DNA of 64,000 nt from Tetrahymena thermophila SB210. Its lineage: Eukaryota > Ciliophora > Oligohymenophorea > Hymenostomatida > Tetrahymenidae. The notes beneath the pieces are model-generated. The model saw only the letters and a program-made list of their open reading frames with translations. It did not search any database and was not told where the DNA came from. Below are positions 55,256-64,000 of the stretch, in pieces (position 1 is the first letter of the stretch; each line of letters begins with the position of its first letter). The DNA lies in contig NW_002475999.1 in assembly GCF_000189635.1 (NCBI RefSeq), forward strand, positions 1 through 64,000, written 5' to 3'. A program made the position numbers and the translations under genes.

Positions 55256-57596
55256 ATGATAAAGAAATTATTGTATTTACCCAAGTAAAGCTTGTTATCA
55301 TCTTTGATTTTTTCTAAGTTTTGTACTCAATTTAACTCCAAATCTATTTAGAGCTTTTATTTTTTGGCTAAATAGTTTGACGATATCTCCAAAATATCTT
55401 CTAGAAATTCTGGAATAGAAGCTATAGAAACTTTGATGAATGATTACATTTAAGGAGGAGATAATGAAGTAAATAAAACCAATTAAAATTGTAACTAAAC
55501 ATTCAAAATATTAACTAGCTATTTATCTAAATGGTACGCTTACTAACCTGCAAAGTAGATAGTGAAGAAATATAAATAGCTAATTCTTCCTTAGTTGAGA
55601 TATTGAAAGTTGTATATCCCTAAGAGGATATAACTAAATTCCTTTTTGAAAAAGGAGATATAGGATTGTATGCAAAAGAAATGCTTGAAAAAAAACTTGA
55701 AAAAGAAGGAAATAATCGAACTGAAAAAAATCATTTAAGTATTTTAGAAGTTACGAGCTTTTTTGAAAAACTGAAGAATTTATAAGGTGATCGCTCGAGA
55801 CTTGAAAAGCAAGAACTTATCATAGATTTTTTGAAGAAAATCTAAGATCCACTTGAAATATAATATTTTATCAGAATCCTTTCTGTAAATTTTTGTTGAA
55901 ATTAAATGTAAAAAGTAAATAATTTATATCTTAGAAAAGCCTAAGGATAGGTGTAAGTGAGAAATCTATTATAAAAGCATTAACAAATATCAATAAAAAG
56001 AAGAAAAACTCTTTGGATTCACTGCTTAAAAATGTTCAAGATAAAATATTTGGATATAATACTGCCTTACATACCGATATTTAAATAGGAACTCCTGTGC
56101 CTCCAATGCTAGCCAAACCAGTTTCCGATTTTGACGAACTTTTAAAATTTTTAAAGAAGTACGAAAGTAAAAAAGTCTCTCTTGAACTAAAATATGATGG
56201 AGAGAGATGTTAGGTAAATATTAAGATAAAATAAGAGTTAATGTTTTTACTTTTAAATAAAAGGTTCATTATGGTAAAAAGAAAGGAATTAAATTATTTA
56301 GTAGAAATTTAGAAATCTAAAATGAGAAATATCCATAACTAGTTTAGCAATTAGAAAAATATTTTTAGAAAAATAACAGTGTAGAAGATTGCATATTAGA
56401 TGGAGAGATTGTTGTAACAGATTCTAAAGGAAATATTAAATCATTTTAAGAACAACAACAAAATAGAAAAAGGAAATAAGATTCTAACAAGGTAGTTGCT
56501 TTCGATGAAGATGTAATTTTAATCCTTAAATATAAAAAATTGTCTAAATTTTTAATTAAAATAAATGTTAGAATATTGAAAAGATTTACTTATTTGATAT
56601 CCTGTTTTTAAATGCATGTGAGCAAAATACCAAGGAATAACTTTACAGAAAGAGCTTGATTAAAGAAAATTTTCCTATTGAAGGACCAGTTAATCACGCT
56701 GAATCAAAAATATTTGATCTTAGCATATAAAAAGATTTTGATGAGCTAAAAAAATTAGTAAAATAATATATTGATTAAAAAGAAGAAGGTGCTATGGTTA
56801 AATCGCTTGATTCTAATACATTTTATGATAATAATGGAAGAACTTAGTGGGCAAAATTAAAGAAGCAAGTTTTGTCAGGAGGTTTAGCTGATACATTTGA
56901 TGTTATTCCTATTGCTGCATACTATGGAAAAGGCAAGAGGTAATAATTAGTTAGCTAATTTTATAATTCTAGAAAAAATTAACTTAATAAAAATAAATAA
57001 GATCTGGTGTCTATGGATCATATCTACTTGCTTGTTATGATGACAAAAAGAAAGAGTATGTGGCTTTGTGTAAGATAGGTACAGGTTTTTCTGATCAATT
57101 TTTATAAGATTCAACGGATAGACTGAAATAAAAAGTATGCAGTTAAAAACCTAAAGAATACTCTGTGCATAGAACTTTTAAGCCTGATGTTTGGTTTTAA
57201 AAAGATGCTGAAGTGTGGGAAGTAGAGAGTGATAGTCTTTCATCATCTCCTATTTATACAATAGGAAAAATGAATTATAGTGATAATGGAATATCCCTTC
57301 GTTTCCCAAGATTCTTACGTGTAAGAGATGATAAAACTACTGAACAATCAACAAAAACATATTAAGTATATTTAAATTATTAAATTAAAATAAAAAAATT
57401 AAAATCTATTAATTTAATTTAAAAAAGATTATTGAGTTCTACAATAAATAATAAGCAAAACCAAATGTAATTAATTCATTTTTGAGTTAAAATAATACCT
57501 AACAAATTTATTCACATTATTTTTTAGAATAATTCAAAAGATTAAAAAGGAGACCATGGAGATAAAGGAGAAGAAGAAGAAGAAGGAGATAAGTGA
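55256..57596 (+). CDS. LIG1: ATP-dependent DNA ligase I
   Basis: Eight exons: 55256..55468, 55519..55884, 55935..56213, 56264..56512, 56572..56939, 57002..57365, 57428..57466, 57528..57596; 648 aa, all exact. Residues ~40-240 are the DNA-binding domain ([43 protein letters not shown]). They are followed by [19 protein letters not shown] sequence and [11 protein letters not shown]. Motif I is ELKYDGER with the adenylated Lys279. Motif III is LFDILFLNA, motif [13 protein letters not shown], motif V WAKLKK, and the OB-fold motif VI region [16 protein letters not shown]. It seals nicks in replication and repair. The tail is acidic (GEEEEEGDK). The first ~25 residues ([20 protein letters not shown]) lack acids and may act as a mitochondrial presequence; no PCNA motif is seen, but the true start may be upstream. 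Confidence 0.93.
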
Positions 57597-57838
57597 AAAT
57601 AAATAAATCAATGAGATATGTTTATTAATGGCAAAAAGAATTTATTTATAAAACCTTTATATTTACAATTAATATTTAATATAAAATTACTTAATTATTT
57701 GTTTTTTTTTTTTATTTTAAACAAAAATGAGTCATTAGATTTTTTTGTTTAAATATTTTATTTATCTTTCATTATTTCGAGAATCAGTCAGACAATTTTT
57801 CTAAAATCTAAATTAAATAAATCATTCACAATTTGATT

Positions 57839-60392
57839 TCATTGTTAGCGACTTAACTAGTTAATATAAATTTATATTAAAATATTTTTTGAATAAATAA
57901 TAAATATTTACTTTAAATTTTTAGGAGATATGTTGTAATTATATTTACTATGAATAGCGGGAGTTATTTTAGGTGTTGAGATTATAAAAGATTAAGAACT
58001 CTTTTTCTCATTTTAATTTCTTCCACTTTTTTTCTTTGATTTCTTTCTCTTAACTAGCTATTTTATTGGGGTTAAAGATAGTTAATTATCTGTTAACCCG
58101 AAAGTGTCATTTTCAAATCTAGGAGACTATTGTGCATTTTGTTATTTATAAAATGGGTTATATAAATGAGTTGGTTATATTATTTTAGGTTCAGTGTTAT
58201 CTTATGCATCTCTATTTTTTAAGGTATTATTCTATGGGGTTAACTTACTTAAACCTGCAGCAGAGTTTTCTAATAAATAATTTTGCTATTATAACAAAAG
58301 TGATTAAGATCTGGTTTGAATTTACTATTTTTCTATGTCTTCTTTAAGAATGTTCAAATTCTAAACCAACATACGATTTCTGAATTAAGTCTCGGATTAT
58401 TCTTACTTTTAACTATTAAAAAGAAACTCTTTAAATGAAGAGTCGTTATTAATAGTTTGTTCTTTAGATGATTATTGTGAGGAATAAATATTGCTTTGCT
58501 GTTATTGTTATTATTTATCTGTTGGATTATAGATTATTTATTGAATAGTTGAGTTTTAAGATGAATCGTTGGATTCTCCATTTTTAAAATTTTATTGACG
58601 TACGTTTTATGCAAATGAATTTGGACTGAGATTTTATTTATTTTTAGAAGACATTTGCTTCGAATACATGTCATTAAACTAGAAATTTTTAGCATTAGAA
58701 TTCGGCTGAGTTGATGAATTGTTAATTGATATTTCCTAAAGGATATGAATTTAATTATGAGCATATTTTTTACCAGAATTGTTAAGCTGTTTATTTTAAT
58801 GTGAAATTAAGTTTTTCTTTAAATTTTTAATACTCGAAGTTTCTACATAAAACGAATTATAGTTGAGATCTTATTTTGTAGGAGACTCGTATTACTATAA
58901 GCTTTTAGACGAATCAGATTCTTTTTAATTTTTAACTTGGACATTTTAGTTTATAGATAGAGGTAGCCTCGGTTAAGCTCTTATTGATTTTGAACTTCTT
59001 TTTCTAGTTTGTTAAGGAATTTAATTTTTTTGGGTATATTCTCCTCCAGTAGTTATTACCGTATTTGGCGTATTGTAATTATTAACTCCAATTTCTAAAT
59101 TTTTAGGGATAGCCTATGTTTAACTCTCTCTTCTTAATTATAAACTATCGTTATTTTATTTTAAATACCTACCCTTCTTTATCTTTTTATTTATACCATC
59201 TGAATCTTAAAGTTCACTATTATTTTAACTTTCATATTAAGAAATTTACTTTAAGCCTTCATTTTTTGAATGATTTTGTAAGTTAAGTAAATGATTTTAT
59301 TAAGTATGCTGAGAAGGTGGAGTTTTACACCTTTATTTTTCATCTATTTTGCTATTTTAATTTAATTTTTTACTATTCTACACTTATTTTTAAACAGAAG
59401 ATGCTACATTTTCTTTATTCTCCCCTAATTCATCTGCCTATCCAATGTATTTCTTATTCGTAACTTATGAAAGGGTAAATAAATCTTCTTCTTTATTATT
59501 ATTTTCTTTAAAGAGCTCACCATTCGAAGTATTTACTTAAGTTTTTTCTTCTGAAACAATATTGAATTGTGAAGATTTTTAATTGTTGGCTGTCGAAGGA
59601 GGTTGATAAAGTTTATTTAAATTACTCTATTGAGGATCTTCTTCTTATTTATTAACATTTATTACATTGTTAATTAATATTTAGTGCTAATTTGAGTATT
59701 TTATATTCTCTTTAATTGGTAAAATTCCCTATTAGCTTTAAGGAATGTATCTCTTACTATATGTTGCTCTGCTCCTCATTTCCATGCTCATTGGTCTTTG
59801 ATGGAAACTATTACTTGGCATATCTTTGTTAACACTACTGCATCTTGTTGTAGTGTTTATAAGATGAATATTATTTACATTATTGCCCCCTTACTATTAG
59901 TTATTTATAACCACTAAATTATTTTGTTGCTATTAAGTAGATTTAACTCCAAACTCTCGTAAGTCAGTCTTTGAATCTTTCTAAAATATTTATTATACAA
60001 ATTATATTTAATTTAAAATAACACACTTTTCTTTATATGTATTGTACTGCTGATATCTTTAATGGATCTAATATTTTAATCTTCAATACTCTTCCCAAAG
60101 ATGACAAAGTTTCCGAAAATTTAGGATTTAAATATTTATGAACCTCCATTTTTTGTAGTATTTTAAAAAGCTTTTTAAAGATTTTCCTAAACTTGTCCTC
60201 ATCGACTTTTTCTGTTTTTTATAGATTGACAATAAATAGCTAAAATAAATAACTAATTTAAATGAATAAGTAAGCAATACCTCCACAAATATGCTTTATA
60301 GTACGAGTTGAGAGAAGCGATAAAATTTAATCAACACAAATATTATATTCATATTCTTGCTTCCTCGTACTGAATCCGCTATATATAGACAT
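57839..60392 (-). CDS. Unrecognised large Q/N/S-rich protein with N-terminal hydrophobic segment
   Basis: Two exons, 60027..60392 and 57839..59980, both exact codon multiples; 835 aa, TGA stop. The first 122 residues look folded: MSIYSGFSTRKQEYEYNICV, a hydrophobic segment GGIAYLFIQISYLFQLFIVN (~38-58), then a basic helix KFRKIFKKLFKILQKMEVHK. The remaining ~700 residues are low-complexity N/Q/S/K with glutamine mostly as TAA/TAG; basic patches RKRSSKSIR and KRKKSKKKSGRN resemble nuclear-localisation or DNA/RNA-binding patches. No family recognised. The last ~25 residues are hydrophobic and might be intron read-through. It converges with the DNA ligase gene (242 bp apart). Confidence 0.74.
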
Positions 60393-60913
60393 CTATCTAT
60401 CTATATTAGAAATATTTTACTTGTTTAAAATTAATTATAATTTTTAGCTGTTATTAACAAATATTCTTTTTTAACAACTATTTCTAACAACAATCTTATT
60501 AAATAAATGAATAGCTCAAAAATAATTATATACAAAATACAAAGCAAACATTATTCAATCTTATAAGTCATCAAATACCATTTACACTAAAACTACCTCA
60601 AATTAAGATTTCTAAAAATTTCTCCAACAAACGAAGATTAAAATTATAATTTCATAAAACTAATGATTAAAATTTTTAACAAATCACATAAAATAATTTT
60701 ATAAAAATAAATAATCTTAATAAATATTTTTTTGAATTAAATTAGAAATTATTAAAGTAATTTATTTTTTTTTGAAGCAATAAACTAAAATCTATTTGAA
60801 ATACATTGAAAAACGCAAATTGCTTTGATAGATATACTTTTTATTAAAAAAATATCAAACACTTTTGAAAAAAATAATTACTATGAAATATTTATTTGAT
60901 TTGAGCTATTGTA
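60393..60913. other. Intergenic spacer
   Basis: AT-rich DNA between two minus-strand genes. Nothing recognised. Confidence 0.5.
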
Positions 60914-62086
60914 TCAAAGTCTTTGCTTTTATGGAGGAGATACTTCAATATAATCTAGAGTTTCAATAAAATGCCTAATTAAAACAGAGAGTTCATTAGC
61001 CTTTTCAAAATGAAGATAATGGCTTCCATCATCTACTCTAAAAACAAAGTTACTCTAAAAATTTGAAAGATCCAATTAAACGTCTTTAAAAGGTTATTAT
61101 TTAATTGTATAATTAACTTTATTATTTATAAATAATAAATCATATATCTCTTCCTCGTATAAATTTTTTGTTGCTAATTCATCTTTTGGCGAGTAAGCAA
61201 TCAGTCTTGGGATTCTACTATCAAGCTTTCTAAAATTATGTAAAATTTCTCCTATTCCGCCAGGCAGACTTCTGGTTATTTTTCTTAAACAAAAGAGATC
61301 GCTAGTTGAAAAATGCAAAGCTGGAGCAAATTGTCTTTATACGTTTTTAGGTAATTAAGCTAGAGATGCTTTGAGCTCAGCAGAACCTTATTATAATTTT
61401 TTTCTAGCTTCATCGCTATTATAATACGAGAAAGACTCGTTTTCTGATAAATAATAAGCATTTTCATAAGTAGATCTCATAAATGTCCATCCATGCCATT
61501 CAGTTAAGGGAATAGAAGCAATTTAAATGAGGCCATCAACTCTTTCAGGATTGCAGCAAGCAAAATATTTACCGAAAAAACCACCTAAAGAATGCATCAT
61601 AATTACCACCTTTTATATTCCTAATTTGTTTAAAAACTCATTAATCATCTTAACTCCATCTTATAAAGTGCCAACATATTAACCTCTCCTTTCATCTATG
61701 TTATCAAAGCCTGGTAGAAATAAGTGAATAAATCTGCAAAAATTTGGCTCTAAGCGCTTTTCTATTGGTGCAAAATCTTTAATAGAACCTGGTACACCAG
61801 GTATAGCAAGAATACATCTATTGCTAAACTTAAAACTTGAGTTACTTGATACATTATCAGCATACTAAACAAAACTTCCATCAGAAAAATCCATCCTTAG
61901 GATAAGACTATTTGATTTATAACCCTTATAGTTCTCTTATTCATATTTTAGCTATTTATTTATAGCTGGCAATATTTACTTTCTATTTCTATCACAGTAC
62001 TGCTTAACTATGGTAGCCTGCTTATCTACTGTTTCATCATCTCTTTAATCATATAGGTATTGCTCGTATTTATTATCTTAGCTCAT
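60914..62086 (-). CDS. Alpha/beta-hydrolase, tandem copy A
   Basis: An intronless frame of 390 aa. Oxyanion-hole strand CILAIPGVPGSIKDF (~residue 110), then FIHLFLPGFDNIDERRGQ, and the nucleophile elbow VVIMMHSLGGFFG (Ser in H-S-L-G-G). A candidate acid lies in AYSPKDELA and a candidate base in DDGSHYLHF, completing a Ser-Asp-His triad. The cap between them (~200-300) is helical. There is no signal peptide or lid motif of secreted lipases. The pattern resembles small cytosolic alpha/beta hydrolases such as DUF1057 or LDAH-like proteins; substrate unknown. It is paralogous to the next gene along the chromosome. Confidence 0.85.
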
Positions 62087-62620
62087 TTTTAAATCTTATC
62101 AATTTAGTTGATCTTTTATTTTGCTTTAAAGATTTATTTAATATTTATTTTTTGATATGAATTCTATATTTAAAATCACCAAAAATTTAAAAATATAAAG
62201 CGTATTAATTAATCATAATTCTGTGACGTCGATTGCGCTTTAAATTTTAACATTTATTTTACCTAACTTAAATAAAGCATAATTCATCAGTAATTTGATG
62301 GTTTACATTTAAGAATGTTCTTAATGACCTTTTACCATGTTCTGCATTCACCATAAAAAAATATTTGGAATTTAATTTGAAATACAAATTTAATATAAAA
62401 AGAATAAAAACATTAAGCTAATTAAATCAAAACTTAATAATATTTATTTGTTTTTATTTAATAAGAAGCATAAAAACAAATCTTAAAAAAATATTTATTA
62501 ATTAATTTTATTTGAATTAAATTCTTATTATTTTTAAGTTATTTAAAGTCTTTTTGTAACATTTTGCTACTAAAAAACTAAGATAAAAGAAAAAACATTT
62601 ATATTTTTGTGTTCATAGAC
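62087..62620. other. Intergenic between the hydrolase paralogs
   Basis: AT-rich; 5' flank of copy A and 3' flank of copy B. No recognisable element. Confidence 0.5.
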
Positions 62621-63790
62621 TCATAAATTAGGTTTATTGTTTATAATTTAAGTAGAGTCAATCTATTTTATAAAATTTTTTGCAATTATTCCTATTTCCT
62701 CACTTTTCTCATTTTATAAGAAATGAGTAGTGTCATCAAATCTAAAAATATAATTTGAAGAGAAATTATTTAGATCTAAATGAGGTTCTGGAGATTCTAA
62801 TTTTGTTATTCTTCTTTTAAGAGCATTTTCACTCAATATATATTGATATATCTCCTCTTCTATTGTATTTGCTGATATCAAAACATCATTTTTAGAATAA
62901 GCAATCATCCTGGGTATATTTTAATTTAATTATCTAAACCTATGGAAAATTTCATTATACTTTCCATAAACACTTAAACGTATTTTGAGCATAGTAATTA
63001 TGTCTTAAAAAGAAAAGGCCACTATAGGGCCAAGCTAAAATTTTTCTTACTCTGACAGCATCTGTAAAGATTCTTTAGTTTAAATTATTTTGTATTTTAA
63101 TTGTTATCTAAAATTTTCATCAGATAATGTTTCATAAGAAATTTTGTTAAAATCCAAGTTATATTTTTAATGTTCTAATTGTTCTAGCTTTTTTTGACCT
63201 TCCCATAAGGTCATAGGGACTGTACAGATTTATATAAATCCTTCTACTTTATGAGGTTTAAAGTATATGAAATTCTTGACCACAATTCCACCATATGAAT
63301 GTGCTAAAAATACTGCTGACTAAATTCCTATTTTAATCATAAAATCATCAATTAGCTTTGCTATCTAATCTATCCCTCCTTAATATTAACCTCTTCTTTC
63401 ATCTTTCTTATCAAACCCTGGAATGTAGATATCAATCATTCTACAAAATTATTACCCAATACTATTTTATATTTTTTTATAATAGTTAATTCCTCCTGGA
63501 ACACCTGTAATAAATATGATAGTCTTATTCTTTAACTCAAATTAATCTCTATAATCAATATTATCTCTATAATTTACATATCTATCATCTTCAAACTTCA
63601 TTGTGTTAACATTTAACTTAATATTATTACTTTTATCAATACATTAATTTTGTAACTGTTACTATACATAAGGCAAAAATGCCTTAAAATTTCTTTTACT
63701 GTAATATTCTATAATCTTAGAATGGTTTAATTATTCATCTTGGCTTCGAGGGTCGTTAGTGTAGTTATATTAAAATTAACTTTATTTCAT
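62621..63790 (-). CDS. Alpha/beta-hydrolase, tandem copy B
   Basis: An intronless frame of 389 aa, colinear with copy A at 60914-62086. Oxyanion strand IIFITGVPGGINYYK, the shared block IPGFDKKDERRGQYQGG, nucleophile elbow AVFLAHSYGGIVV, candidate acid AYSKNDVLI, candidate base DDTTHFLQ. Compared with copy A the elbow changes from HSLGG to HSYGG and the catalytic-His loop from GSHYLHF to TTHFLQN, so substrate preference may differ. Identity outside these blocks is moderate, implying an old duplication. The remaining ~200 bp to the window end is its 5' flank, with no further gene visible. Confidence 0.85.
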
Positions 63791-64000
63791 TTTTATCTAT
63801 TTTTGATTTACTTTTTGTTTTTTTGATGATTTTTAATATAATTCAATAACTGTAATCAAAAATTGTAAAGTGAAGATATAATTAATATCTTTTTAGAATT
63901 ACCATATTGAATTGAATGTTATTAATAAAGTAGTATTAATGTTATAATTAGTATATTCAATAGATATTTTTTTATTTAAATTGATTAAAATATAATTTCT

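Overview
The window is one end of a ciliate macronuclear chromosome. It opens with 13 perfect CCCCAA telomere repeats and goes straight into very AT-rich DNA. Every long reading frame makes sense only if TAA and TAG encode glutamine and TGA is the sole stop. Genes are cut by short AT-rich GT...AG introns (about 20-100 nt, a few of 200-390 nt). Telomere sequence, code and base composition together suggest an oligohymenophorean ciliate, most likely Tetrahymena or a close relative; the species is an inference. Gene models were built by hand from splice sites that keep frame across every junction and end at TGA, and most exon lengths close exactly.

Layout from the telomere: subtelomeric spacer (80-1503); a minus-strand block with a CASC1/DNAI7-like axonemal dynein component (1504-4232), an RBR E3 ubiquitin ligase with membrane segments (5069-6241), two tandem copies of a divergent F1-ATPase alpha-like protein (6999-8822 and 9733-11388), and a HAD-IIA/HDHD5-like hydrolase (12520-13963). 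Three plus-strand genes follow: a Q/N-rich coiled-coil protein (14870-17365), a cyclic-nucleotide-binding-fold protein (18186-19588) and a low-complexity Q/N/S-rich protein (20590-23075). A 1333-residue dual-specificity pseudophosphatase with a Q/N-rich tail is on the minus strand (23973-29051), then cyclophilin (30317-30817).

The middle holds plus-strand genes: a small coiled-coil protein (31401-32037), a CAMK-like kinase (33840-36614), an unrecognised protein with a repeated N-I-I/V motif (37284-39355), a PP1-type phosphatase (40415-42401, last exon unresolved) and an ankyrin-repeat/AGC-kinase fusion (44631-48532). After a triplicated ~270-bp repeat come a type I DnaJ/Hsp40 with a farnesylation motif (minus), a TraB-family protein (plus, 5' part uncertain), a Pin1-type parvulin (minus), an ATP-dependent DNA ligase I (plus), another Q/N-rich protein (minus) and two tandem alpha/beta hydrolase paralogs (minus).

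Genes are transcribed singly with their own spacers, so there is no operon logic. Functional themes are cilia (DNAI7-like), signalling (two kinases, PP1, pseudophosphatase, CNB protein), protein folding (Hsp40, cyclophilin, parvulin), ubiquitination and DNA joining. The most unusual items are the F1-alpha-like pair (Arg-finger position changed, one copy with a replaced C-terminus carrying a membrane helix and a CxxC pair), the Cys-to-Ser pseudophosphatase, and the triplicated spacer repeat whose variation preserves a hairpin.
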